A DNA stretch of 35,053 bases, from positions 1-35,053 of the forward strand of contig NZ_JACHFD010000032.1 of the NCBI RefSeq assembly GCF_014201715.1, read 5' to 3'. The notes under the pieces are model-generated. The model was not told the origin of the DNA. It searched no databases and saw nothing but the letters and a program-made list of their open reading frames with translations. The stretch is from Haloferula luteola. GTDB lineage: Bacteria > Verrucomicrobiota > Verrucomicrobiia > Verrucomicrobiales > Akkermansiaceae. The translations under genes and the position numbers were made by a program. Positions within the stretch are counted from its first letter, which is position 1, and every line of letters begins with the position of its first letter. Below are positions 1 to 6,974 of the stretch, one piece after another.

Positions 1-163
1 ATTCGGAAGCTGTCGGGAACGGCCGATCCCGCAGGGTCGTCCATTTCAAACAGTCGTACAAGTCTTTCCTCACCCTTTTCGGAAAAGACTTTTGGAAAAG
101 GGCCTAATTAACTCACAAACAATGGGTTACGATTTAGACTTTCCTCGTGCAGTGTTGCACCAG

Positions 164-727
164 TCAACGAAAGGGTAAATCCGGTAATACCTCCGGTAGA
201 ACCGTCTCATGTAGCCCAAAGAGACTCTCCGGATCCAATTTTAGCACTTTCTTTATCAGATCTTCCGTTTCTGCTAGATCTTGATACTTCACCCTTGACC
301 GAAAATAGAATAAATCACTTGCAATATCTTTCATTTCAATGTTTGCCATGTGCTCAAGCTTCTCAAATTTGCACTCGATCGACCATTGACGATGCGCCAT
401 GCCATCACCACCCTCAATTGCTGGAAAAATCCAATGAGAAGCTGCATTCCGAATAGCTTGTGCAAATATCCTGTCCTCAATTTCAGCCTTGCCAGACGGA
501 TCCAGAATGGAGATAGCAACTAAATCTCCATCATTGTTTGATGACGCGGAGATTTTATATTGCCGCATTACCCGATCACCCCAGCGTTCTTTACTTGGGG
601 AAATTGGAGCCCGTATAACTATCACCCCTCCTTCTCCATATGTTCGTCCATCGCCATCCTCGCCCGCCCTAACAGAACTCACCAAGATAGTCGTCACGAA
701 AACAAGCAGAGTGTGTTTAGCTGCCAT
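164..727 (-). CDS. Secreted hypothetical protein with possible TonB-C-like fold
   Basis: The 187-residue product starts with a typical Sec signal peptide: a Lys, then a hydrophobic stretch at about residues 6-18, and a likely cleavage site after VRA at about residue 21. The middle (about residues 65-125) has the pattern of a TonB C-terminal-type domain: a 'SILDPSG' turn, a helix ending in 'SHWIFPA', then an alternating strand. This is a weak similarity judged by eye. The C-terminal part (about 126-187) is helical and unrecognised. The gene is AT-rich compared with its neighbours. Its start lies 33 bp from the IS3 right end at 761, so its promoter region may be disturbed. Function is unknown; an exported or periplasmic location is inferred from the signal peptide. 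Confidence 0.7.
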   Translation of the reverse strand: MAAKHTLLVFVTTILVSSVRAGEDGDGRTYGEGGVIVIRAPISPSKERWGDRVMRQYKISASSNNDGDLVAISILDPSGKAEIEDRIFAQAIRNAASHWIFPAIEGGDGMAHRQWSIECKFEKLEHMANIEMKDIASDLFYFRSRVKYQDLAETEDLIKKVLKLDPESLFGLHETVLPEVLPDLPFR

Positions 728-760
728 AAATTTTTTTATTGGGTGGTTTTGCTAGCCCAA

Positions 761-1177
761 TGAAGTGGTCCCCTGAGTGGAGCCACGGCCGGGCGCGGTA
801 TCGTTATGGTGTGGTGGGTCGGATGGCTGGCGTTGTCGGTTTTGGTTGCTTCCGCCCTTGGAGGAAAGTTGTCCATCGGGTTCCGCGCGAGAATGAGCTG
901 GGATGTCGCTCGTCGGAGCGGCGGGTTCCTGTAGGCAACTTTCCGCAGTGGGTTGTCGTCGGATCAGGCCGCCTCGGCAAGCCCAGGTTGCGACCGGTAG
1001 ACCGACCATGGTGTGACGTAGTCGTGGTGCTGATGGATTCGCTCTCGGTTGTCGTCGGCGATCCAGCGTGACACTCCGCCCTCCAGCTCCAACAGGTTGT
1101 AATAGTCCTTCAGGTAGATGTCTTCGCATTTGAGGCTGCGCCACAGCCGCTCGATGAAGACGTTGTCCATCCAACGG
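761..1177 (-). mobile_element. Truncated IS3-family element, right end (copy A)
   Basis: It begins with the terminal repeat TGAAGTGGTCCCC. About 200 bp of non-coding end follow, then minus-strand sequence for the C-terminus of an IS3-type OrfB integrase. Residues such as 'MDNVFIERLWRSLK' and 'YNLLELEGG' match the conserved end of the rve domain around the last catalytic Glu. It is nearly identical to the matching part of the copy at 12182-13015. Homology stops at about 1177, exactly where the IS256-type terminal repeat begins, and does not resume beyond that element. The rest of this IS3 copy was therefore lost rather than simply interrupted. Confidence 0.85.
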
Positions 1178-2598
1178 GAAGCGTCCCATGAATCGTTAGA
1201 ATGAGGTGGTGGCTGGTTGGCGCCACGCGTCAGCGTGGCGTTGCTAATCCAAAACCAACCAACCACCGTGAACCACGAAAAACTGAAGGAGGCGTTCCTG
1301 CAAGGCGGAGAGCGCGAAGCTGCGGAATGGTTCCGCGAAATGATGAAGGGAGTTGTCCGTCTCGGTCTGCTTGAAGCGATGGCCGAGGAGGTTGAAGCCC
1401 TGTGCGGACCGCGTTACCGGCCGGACCCGAAGGATGCATGCCACCGTGCCGGTTCCGAGCGTGGCGTGGCTTTCCTCGACGGAGAGAAGGAGGCAATCCG
1501 GCGCCCTCGGGTGCCTCACGAGACCGATGGCGAGGTGCATTTGGCGACCTACGAGGCGGCTTCGAGCCCGCAGGGGATGTTCGATCAGGTCGTTGCGGCG
1601 GTGGCCCAAGGCATGCCTGTGCGCGGGGTGGAGCGTGCGATGTATGGAGCGGTGAGCAAAAGCGAGGCGTCGCGCATGTGGGTTGAGAAAAGCCGGGAGC
1701 AACTCGCCCTGTTGCGGGGTCGCCGGCTCGACGACGCCGACTGGCTGGCCTTGCTGATCGACGGCGTGTGGCTGACGCGCGAGCTGTGCGTGGTCATTGC
1801 CGTGGGCATCGATGCGGAGGGGAATAAGCGGGTGCTGGATTTCGAGGTTGGCACCTCGGAGAGCCCCGCAGTGGTGGCGTCGCTGCTCGACGGCTTGGAA
1901 AAGCGGGGCTTCGCTCCGGGATCCGGCCGCCGGCTGTTGGTGCTGCGGGACGGGAGCGCGGCGATCGAGAAGGCGGTGTCGCGGCGCTGGCCGGACTCGG
2001 TGCGCCAGGAATGCCTGGTCCATGCGCAATCAAACCTGCGTGAGAAAGTCCGGCAACGCGACCGGGCTGACATCGACCGGCTCTTAAAAACGCTGCGGGA
2101 AGCCCAAGGGCGGCAAGCGGGGGAAGAAGCCTTCGACGAGCTGTTGGAGTTCGTGAGCGAGCGCAACGCCGCAGTGGCGGTGGCGCTCAAGGAGAGGAGT
2201 GGAGCCCTGCTGGCCTTTCATCATCTTGATGTGCCCGCGACGCTCAACACCACGTTTCTGAGCACGAACCTCATCGAGAACTTGATTCGCAACTGGCGTG
2301 CCCAGAACGGCAACGTGAAGCGCTGGAACCAGAAGGCCGACATGATTCCGCGCTGGATGGCCACGGGGCTGCTGTGGGCCGAGGCGGGCTTCCGCAAGGT
2401 GCGGCATGCGGGTGACCTCCCCCGTTTGGCATCCGCGCTATCGCTCTGCGCTCCGTCCTAGGACGCGACAGACGCCGCACCCTCGTCCTGCGCTCCGAGC
2501 GAAAGCGCGGGGCAGGAGCAAGCTAGTCAGGAAGCCACCAACCGATGAACCTCAACTCGACCGGCTGCCACCGATTCTAACAATCTGAGGGACATCCC
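1177..2598 (+). mobile_element. IS256-family insertion sequence
   Basis: The element carries one transposase gene (1268-2461). The left end (from about 1177) and the reverse complement of the right end (to about 2598) share GGGA..GTCCC, then AT(C/T)GTTAGAAT, then GGTGG, which I read as imperfect terminal inverted repeats. A strong hairpin with GCCACGC arms at about 1220-1237 lies just inside the left end, ahead of the transposase. Such structures often block read-through into IS256-type genes. No clear 8-bp target duplication is visible. The flanks differ (IS3 on the left, HEPN-like remnant on the right), which suggests an adjacent deletion after insertion. Confidence 0.8.
1268..2461 (+). CDS. 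IS256/mutator-family transposase
   Basis: The 397-residue protein has the usual length for IS256-family transposases, DDE enzymes that move DNA by a copy-out mechanism. Visible landmarks are 'LIDGVWL' (first Asp), 'LVLRDGSAAIEKAV' (second Asp) and 'STNLIENLIRNWR' (the catalytic Glu region in the family's C-terminal signature). A 'CLVHAQSNL' motif matches the family's conserved C..H segment. I chose the GTG at 1268, which follows the hairpin. An in-frame TTG at 1217 would add 17 residues encoded by the terminal region and hairpin. The reading frame is intact, so this is probably the only autonomous transposase in the window. Confidence 0.9.
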   Translation: MNHEKLKEAFLQGGEREAAEWFREMMKGVVRLGLLEAMAEEVEALCGPRYRPDPKDACHRAGSERGVAFLDGEKEAIRRPRVPHETDGEVHLATYEAASSPQGMFDQVVAAVAQGMPVRGVERAMYGAVSKSEASRMWVEKSREQLALLRGRRLDDADWLALLIDGVWLTRELCVVIAVGIDAEGNKRVLDFEVGTSESPAVVASLLDGLEKRGFAPGSGRRLLVLRDGSAAIEKAVSRRWPDSVRQECLVHAQSNLREKVRQRDRADIDRLLKTLREAQGRQAGEEAFDELLEFVSERNAAVAVALKERSGALLAFHHLDVPATLNTTFLSTNLIENLIRNWRAQNGNVKRWNQKADMIPRWMATGLLWAEAGFRKVRHAGDLPRLASALSLCAPS

Positions 2599-2821
2599 CT
2601 GTCAGACGCCCCCACCCACCTCGAAGCCGCCCTGCCCCGATTCTGCCGGGCGCGGGCGGTGATGAGGGCGCTTGGCGACTCGGTCGCTCCGCTGCGCTTC
2701 ATTGGGACCAAGTCCGATTTCCACTCCTTCGCCATCTTCGACCAACCCGAGGACGGCCACCCTCGCCAAACCGGTTTCAGACGCCTTCGAGCGCCTGGCG
2801 GCCTCCCTACCGACTCTTTGT
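2599..2821 (+). pseudogene. 5' remnant of HEPN-like gene (paralogue of the gene in the cas operon)
   Basis: Translation from 2602 gives 'SDAPTHLEAALPRF', then 'RARAVMRALGDSVAPLRF' and 'GTKSDF', with a stop at 2819-2821. The first 45 or so codons match the N-terminus of the gene at 23980 ('HLEAALPGFSRARAVIK', 'DSVAPLGFVGTKFDF') at both protein and DNA level. The start codon is missing because the IS256 end abuts it. After 'SFA' the match is lost, though a short 'AFERLA' string in another frame resembles the paralogue's 'AFERYAEM', so an internal deletion with frame change is likely. The C-terminal half with the Rx4H motif is absent. It is not expected to be functional. Confidence 0.75.
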
Positions 2822-2866
2822 GAATCCGCGTGACAGATTTCCATTTGTAGTCCATTTTTATTTCGT

Positions 2867-3079
2867 ATGACCACAGCCCTTTTGTCACCCAAATTTCAAA
2901 TTGTCATCCCCAAAGAAATCCGAAAATCCATGAATCTCAAACCCGGCCAACGCCTCCAGCTCGTCGAGAAGGACGGCAAGATCGAAGTCCGCCCCATCCT
3001 GACTGCCGACCAACTCATCGGTTTTCTCCGCGAATCCGAGCCACTCGTGTTCGAACGGGAAAAGGATCGCGAAATCTGA
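2867..3079 (+). CDS. vapB: AbrB/MazE-type antitoxin (VapB-like)
   Basis: This 70-residue protein has the swapped-hairpin AbrB N-terminal domain: 'SPKFQIVIPKEIRKSMNLKPGQRL' spans residues 7-30, followed by 'EKDGKIEVRPI'. The short acidic and charged tail (about residues 45-70) fits a toxin-neutralising segment. It ends 12 bp before a PIN-domain gene, the classical order antitoxin then toxin. By family knowledge the antitoxin binds both the PIN toxin and the operon promoter and so autorepresses. The start at 2867 gives the standard family length. The gene lies directly downstream of the truncated HEPN-like remnant. Confidence 0.88.
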   Translation: MTTALLSPKFQIVIPKEIRKSMNLKPGQRLQLVEKDGKIEVRPILTADQLIGFLRESEPLVFEREKDREI

Positions 3080-3091
3080 TCCGCAAGCACC

Positions 3092-3478
3092 ATGCCCTCC
3101 CACCTTCTCGACAGATCCGCATGGATCGAGTGCCTCGATAACGGCCCCAACACCCGCCACTTCGCCCCAATCCTCCGCAAGCTGCCCGACCTGATCGTCC
3201 CCGCAATCGTCATCACCGAAGTCCGCAAGGTCGTCCTCAAGCAAAGAACGGAGGAGAAGGCCCAAGCGGTCACCGACGCCATGCTTTCGGGAATCGTTAT
3301 CTCCTTGGACCCAGGCATTGCCACCCACGCAGCCGACCTCTTCATCAAGCACAAGCTCCCGCTCGCCGATTCCATCATCTACGCCACCGCCCTCGCCCAC
3401 AAAGCCACGGTCTGGACCCAGGACGACGACTTCAAAGGTCTGCCCCACGTCAAATACTTCCCTAAAGCCACGAAATAG
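3092..3478 (+). CDS. vapC: PIN-domain RNase toxin (VapC-like)
   Basis: The 128-residue protein is a full-length PIN domain. The expected acidic residues are present: Asp7 in 'LLDRSAW', Glu43 in 'VITEVRK', Asp93 in 'LADSIIYATA', and Asp111-113 in 'WTQDDDF'. By family knowledge these bind Mg2+ and cleave RNA, often tRNA or rRNA, slowing growth or acting in defence when the antitoxin is lost. It is co-directional with and 12 bp downstream of the AbrB-type antitoxin gene. The frame is intact and no key residue is missing, so I expect an active module. Its RNA target cannot be read from the sequence. Confidence 0.88.
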   Translation: MPSHLLDRSAWIECLDNGPNTRHFAPILRKLPDLIVPAIVITEVRKVVLKQRTEEKAQAVTDAMLSGIVISLDPGIATHAADLFIKHKLPLADSIIYATALAHKATVWTQDDDFKGLPHVKYFPKATK

Positions 3479-3482
3479 CCCG

Positions 3483-4274
3483 ATGTCCGACGGTATCCGA
3501 GATCTCTTGGATTTTCCCGGCAGCGCTTTGAGGTGGTCGGGACATGAAGTCGGTCTAATTGATTGCTCAAATTCCGGGCCGGTGCTTTTCGGTGTTAATC
3601 CCTTGGGGCTCTTGACCGTTTTTGCCGAAGACATGGCGAACCTCCCCGATTGGCAGCAACAAATTTGGGTGGGCAACGGGGTTACGCCCGAGGAAAAACT
3701 TAACTTGGAGCAATTTACGATTCAAGTGAGGGGGAGGCCGATCAACAGCAAGTCGCCAGAAGACGAACTCAAGGAAGTGGTAGAGCGAATCCATCTCGCA
3801 TCTGAGTCTGCTTTCGGAAGTTCCATCCTACGGGTGCATCCGGATTTCGACGCTATCGCGGATACTTGTCATAGGTTTCGCGGCACGGACTACATTGGAC
3901 TTGGTGCGCTAGCGAAAGACATCGCCAGAATCACGGCCGATTCATTCGATGCCGGGCTCTGCACCACGGTTGCGCCTCTTCCGAAAGGTGTCTCCTCGTT
4001 GAAAGGAAATAAGGCCGTGGAGAACCTCGTGGCCTCAAAGATCGGAAAAGACAAGGCGAGGACCCTTATGGGGCCGCTGGTTGGCACCTACGATTTGCGT
4101 CTGACCGATGCCCATCTTCCGGGCCAAAACGCGGCTGAAGCCGCATACAGATTGATCGGCATTGATCGATCCAAACCTCCCGTCCATCAAGCTGTTGAGC
4201 TAATCGACGCGGCAGCGAAGGCCCTTGGAGGCGTCGCAAGCGTCTTACAAGACTGGAATCTTAAGCGGGAGTGA
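3483..4274 (+). CDS. Hypothetical protein linked to VapBC
   Basis: This 263-residue protein is not recognised. I chose the ATG at 3483, 4 bp after the vapC stop. The same frame is open further upstream but would overlap vapC heavily. No signal peptide or transmembrane segment is visible. The sequence is mixed alpha/beta with a charged central helix ('EDELKEVVERIHLASES', about residues 98-115). The C-terminal part ('GPLVGTYDLRLTDAHLPG', then a helical end) looks like a scaffold fold rather than a catalytic motif. The tight spacing suggests co-transcription with the toxin-antitoxin pair, but a functional link is only an inference. Confidence 0.7.
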   Translation: MSDGIRDLLDFPGSALRWSGHEVGLIDCSNSGPVLFGVNPLGLLTVFAEDMANLPDWQQQIWVGNGVTPEEKLNLEQFTIQVRGRPINSKSPEDELKEVVERIHLASESAFGSSILRVHPDFDAIADTCHRFRGTDYIGLGALAKDIARITADSFDAGLCTTVAPLPKGVSSLKGNKAVENLVASKIGKDKARTLMGPLVGTYDLRLTDAHLPGQNAAEAAYRLIGIDRSKPPVHQAVELIDAAAKALGGVASVLQDWNLKRE

Positions 4275-4474
4275 CATGGTCGTGTGAGCTTCCCCCGATT
4301 CGCCGCCGGGACAAATCCAGAGATTTCGGGTTGAAGCCTGCTAAAGCGTAAAGGCCATTCGAGATGACCCAAAACCCGAGTCGGAGCCAAGCAACACCTC
4401 TTGGCAATTCCGCCGGGCTACTCCTAAAGGCGACCACACTTTTTCTTTCCCGTCGTTCCGCGATTTCCCAGGCC

Positions 4475-4552
4475 ATGCCCGCTTCTCCCCTTTTGGATCC
4501 AAACCAACTCAGAGTCATTGAAGCCGTTCACAGGGGCTTCCTCTATCAGTGA
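4475..4552 (+). pseudogene. N-terminal stub of a gene cut by IS3; possible DUF4297/Cap4-like nuclease
   Basis: An ATG at 4475 opens a frame reading 'LLDPNQLRVIEAVHRGFLYQ', which ends where the IS3 terminal repeat (from 4550) supplies a stop. The phrase 'AVHRGFLYQ' resembles the N-terminus of DUF4297/Cap4-like dsDNA nucleases seen in defence systems ('G..YQ' motif). With only 25 codons left this is a weak identification. Both the rest of the gene and the right end of this IS copy are gone. The preceding 200 bp (4275-4474) holds no gene I can support. Confidence 0.35.
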
Positions 4553-4628
4553 AGTGGTCCCTCAAGACGGAGCCAGGGAGCCTGTTATGATGGGGTAGGG
4601 TTCGGGGGGCGCAGCCAACCGAACCACC

Positions 4629-4910
4629 GTGAAACGAAAAAGAAGAACGCACAGCGCCGAGTTCAAGGCGCGGGTGGCCCTTGAGGCACTCAAGGGCATC
4701 AAGACCATCAATCAAATCGCGCAGGACGAGGGCATTCATCCAGTGCAGGTTAGCCAGTGGAAGAAGGAGCCCCAGGAGCGCCTGCCGGAAGTCTTCGCCT
4801 CGGCCAAGTCCGGTCGCGACGAGAGGGAAAAATCCGAGCGCAACCTGTCGCGCCTCGAGCGTAAGGTTGGCCAGTTGGCCATCGAAAAGGAGTTCCTCAA
4901 AAAAAAGTGA
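4629..4910 (+). CDS. IS3-family OrfA (helix-turn-helix protein)
   Basis: The 93-residue product starts with GTG and reads 'KRKRRTHSAEFKARVALEAL'. This is the typical IS3 OrfA opening, with a HTH_Tnp_1 helix-turn-helix at about residues 8-50 ('TINQIAQDEGIHPVQVSQWK'). A leucine-zipper-like helix follows at about 68-93. OrfA binds the terminal repeats and normally joins OrfB by a -1 frameshift. An A8G run at 4899-4907 looks like a slippery site. However, the -1 frame meets a stop at 4934 before the orfB ATG at 4943. After the tga at 4908 the same frame continues 'GELGIDLNEKP' to a tga overlapping the orfB start. The 4908 stop may therefore be a nonsense mutation. Confidence 0.8.
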   Translation: MKRKRRTHSAEFKARVALEALKGIKTINQIAQDEGIHPVQVSQWKKEPQERLPEVFASAKSGRDEREKSERNLSRLERKVGQLAIEKEFLKKK

Positions 4911-4942
4911 GGGGAACTGGGGATCGATCTCAATGAAAAGCC

Positions 4943-5245
4943 ATGATCGAAAAGAACCATCCTCAGCTCAGCATCCGCAAGCAGTCCGCCATGCTCGGCA
5001 TCAACCGCAACCGCCACGAAACGGCGGAACGTATCAGCAAAGAGGACCGTGCGATCATGCGTGCTCTCGATGAGTTGCACGTCCGCTGGCCCGTTTACGG
5101 CGCCCGCAAGCTGGTCGTGGAGCTGCGCAAGCGCGGCTGGAAGGTTGGCCGCAAGCGGGTGCGCCGGCTTATGCGGATCATGGGGCTCGCCGCCGTGGTG
5201 CCGAAGCCGCGCACGAGCGTGCCGGACAGGAACCACCGCAATCTA
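4943..5245 (+). pseudogene. IS3-family OrfB, truncated N-terminal part
   Basis: The frame opens 'MIEKNHPQLSIRKQSAMLGI' and continues through the HTH_21 region ('RWPVYGARKLVVELRKRGW', 'GRKRVRRLMRIMGL'). It then stops matching at about residue 100, near 'RTSVPDRNHRN'. The whole rve/DDE catalytic domain, about 170 residues, is missing. The open frame continues to a stop at 5299 through unrelated sequence. The start codon overlaps the natural end of the orfA frame (ATGA at 4943-4946), a coupling arrangement seen in IS3 elements. No transposase activity is expected. Confidence 0.8.
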
Positions 5246-5339
5246 GATGTGCCAGAAATTCAAAAAATACGTCGATTATGGGATTTCGAACTGCTTTAAG
5301 ACTCCCCTAAATTGGACGAAATAATCTTTCTTGGATAAT

Positions 5340-5843
5340 ATGAAGGCTTTGATGATATTGATGTGGGTTTGGTCCGCTGTTGTCGTAGTTGCTGAAGAGG
5401 ATAATGCCACGAATGATAGTGAGGAACGCATCAAAGTGGAATGTGCAATCACCGATCTTGGTGTTGGTGTTTACTCGTTAAAGTTTGCGATTACTAATGT
5501 CACTTTTAATGAGTCAATGCATGTAATAATACCTGATCCCAAGATGGGAGGAATACGATTCGGGATGCGAAGTCCCGATGGAGAAATAGATTTTGGGGTA
5601 GAGTATAAGTCCTTTAATTCTACAGCCTTCTCAGGAAACATTCTCTTGCCAAGACAACAATTTCAGGTGGACACGATGGTTGTAATAAGTGGATCGGGTG
5701 CGTTTTTGTTTCCTGATGGCGGACAAAAAATACTCGACTTGAAAGAGCGTGATCTTGTAGCGATTGTTGCGATCATGATGGCAAATTTCAATCAAGAAAA
5801 TTGTAGTTCGACCTTTGTCACCATTCCAATTCGCGTTCCGTGA
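5340..5843 (+). CDS. Secreted hypothetical protein
   Basis: The 167-residue product opens with a clear signal peptide: Lys2, a hydrophobic run rich in Met, Val and Trp to about residue 17, and likely cleavage after VVA at residue 18. The mature part is rich in beta strands with Asn, Thr and Gly turns, which suggests an immunoglobulin-like or jelly-roll fold. No family is recognised. I chose the ATG at 5340 over a TTG 9 bp upstream because it leaves a normal signal peptide. The gene is much more AT-rich than the IS fragments on both sides (4550-5245 and 5862-6045). It is therefore a foreign or older piece trapped between them. Confidence 0.65.
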   Translation: MKALMILMWVWSAVVVVAEEDNATNDSEERIKVECAITDLGVGVYSLKFAITNVTFNESMHVIIPDPKMGGIRFGMRSPDGEIDFGVEYKSFNSTAFSGNILLPRQQFQVDTMVVISGSGAFLFPDGGQKILDLKERDLVAIVAIMMANFNQENCSSTFVTIPIRVP

Positions 5844-5861
5844 ATTGGGTCGCTGTTGCTC

Positions 5862-6045
5862 TGAAGTGGTCCCCTGAGCGGAGCCAGGTCCGGGCGGGTT
5901 ATCGTTATGGTGTGGTGGGTCGGATGGCTGGTGTTGTCGGTTTTGGTTGCTTCCGCCCTTGGACGAAAGTGGTCCATCGGGTTCCGGCGCGAGAATGGGC
6001 CGGGACGTCGCTCGTCGGAGCGGCGGGTTCCTGTGGGCAACTTTC
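5862..6045 (-). mobile_element. IS3-family right-end fragment (copy B)
   Basis: It starts with TGAAGTGGTCCCC and is nearly identical to the first 185 bp of the copies at 761 and 12182. Homology breaks after 'GCAACTTTCCGCAG' at about 6045, where integrase coding sequence begins. Only the non-coding terminal part is left, with no transposase codons. The opposite end of this copy is not present nearby. Confidence 0.8.
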
Positions 6046-6574
6046 CGCAGCTGGCCGTGTCCGAGGACTACCGTCTGCTCTACATCATGGCGATCTACAC
6101 CGGGCTGCGCCTTGGTGAGCTTCTCGGCATCGTCTGGTCGGAGGTCCATCTCGGCGAGGATGAGCGCCCACGCATCGTCATTCCCGCGATCCGCTCGAAG
6201 AACCGTAGGGAAGCCGTCGTGCCTCTCCACTCGAAGTTACGAAATTGCTTGCAGATCACTGCAAATGGAGCACGAAACTCCGATCTCATTTTTCCTCAGT
6301 ATGCCCATCCGGACCGTCGGTTCAGGCGACACCTCAAGGAAGCGGGGATTCCCGCCATCGATGGCACCGGCCGGAAGCTCGACTTCCACTCCTTTCGCTA
6401 CACATTCGCGACCCGCCTGGCCCGCAAAGGAGTTTCACAGCGGCGTGCTCAGGAATTGATGCGCCATAGTGATCCTCGATTGACGGCAAACCTCTACACC
6501 GACGTCAACCAGCTTCCAACCTTCGAAGCGGTGAATTCGCTGGACTGGTTTGAGGACGGGAAACCGTCTCGACG

Positions 6575-6597
6575 TGGTCCACAAATAGGTCCACAAA
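6575..6597 (+). repeat. Paired 12-bp-period direct repeat (arm-type site cluster 1, integrase 1)
   Basis: Two copies of (T/A)GGTCCACAAA lie exactly 12 bp apart. A matching pair lies at 6809-6831, and the tRNA-Pro-derived segment is between them. The layout resembles integrase arm-type binding sites on both sides of an attachment core. Confidence 0.55.
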
Positions 6598-6723
6598 ACC
6601 GAGTCTCTGCGGGGCAAAATCTGTCTCAGATCGGCACAGAAAACCTCATCAAAAACCCTCTATCAGTCGCTGGCAATGAGACGATTACTTTCAATCTGTC
6701 CCCTTGTGACACGAAACGAATGA

Positions 6724-6751
6724 TGGTCGGGGTGGCGGGATTCGAACCCGC
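6724..6751 (-). other. Attachment-site core: 3' end of tRNA-Pro
   Basis: Read on the minus strand this is a T-arm (GCGGG-TTCGAAT-CCCGC) followed by CACCCCG-A-CCA. That is the 3' acceptor strand, discriminator and encoded CCA of a tRNA whose 5' strand would be CGGGGTG, as in tRNA-Pro. No anticodon or D-arm is present, so it is not a tRNA gene. Tyrosine integrases often use tRNA 3' ends as att cores, and this one overlaps the integrase frame ('GVAGFEPAD'). Confidence 0.7.
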
Positions 6752-6808
6752 GGACTCGGACAGCGTAAAGCGCTCACTTTATTTAACTTGCGAAAATCCG
6801 ACACCGCC

Positions 6809-6831
6809 ATGTCCACACATAGGTCCACAAT
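6809..6831 (+). repeat. Paired 12-bp-period direct repeat (arm-type site cluster 2, integrase 1)
   Basis: Two copies, ATGTCCACACA and AGGTCCACAAT, 12 bp apart, matching the pair at 6575-6597 in sequence, period and orientation. The offset between clusters is 234 bp. Confidence 0.5.
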
Positions 6832-6974
6832 CTCTCGGCCCAACCTGTCCTAAATTGGAGAAGATCATCGAGTGCTGGGATCGGTTGCCGTGTGCCTTGA
6901 GGGAGGCAGTTCAAGCGATCTGCCAGCCCTATGAATGATCCCTATTTACCCTGGCATAGGTTGGACGCTGAGAA

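Larger units (their letters stand above)
4550..5245 (+). mobile_element. Truncated IS3-family element, left end (copy D)
   Basis: It starts with the same terminal sequence TGAAGTGGTCCC as the other copies. The mirror image of this end occurs at 12920-13015, which confirms it as the left (orfA) end. It contains orfA and the start of orfB, and homology to transposase ends at about 5245, shortly before an AT-rich stretch. This copy is in plus orientation, whereas copies at 761, 5862 and 12182 are in minus orientation. Opposed copies could support inversions or deletions of the DNA between them. Confidence 0.8.
5907..6938 (+). pseudogene. Tyrosine recombinase (integrase), N-terminus replaced by IS3 sequence
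   Basis: From about 6046 the frame encodes a phage-type integrase catalytic domain. Family residues are all visible: Arg in 'YTGLRLGELLG', Lys in 'SKNRREAVVPL', His and Arg in 'DFHSFRYTFATRLA', His in 'LMRHSDPR', and Tyr in 'LTANLYTDV'. The N-terminal arm-binding and core-binding domains are lost. Instead the open frame begins inside the IS3 end (ATG at 5907), giving an in-frame chimaera with about 47 IS-encoded residues. The C-terminal end runs through an attP-like region with a tRNA-Pro 3' end, so the last 120 or so codons are probably not all original protein. It is unlikely to recombine on its own without the missing domains. Confidence 0.8.

Noticed and set aside
2885..3676. Long minus-strand open frame opposite vapBC
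   Set aside because: It is a shadow of the AbrB and PIN genes, with low-complexity Gly, Asp and Val composition.
6724..6770. Possible full tRNA gene
   Set aside because: Only the T-arm and acceptor 3' end exist; there is no anticodon or D-arm, so it is an attachment core.
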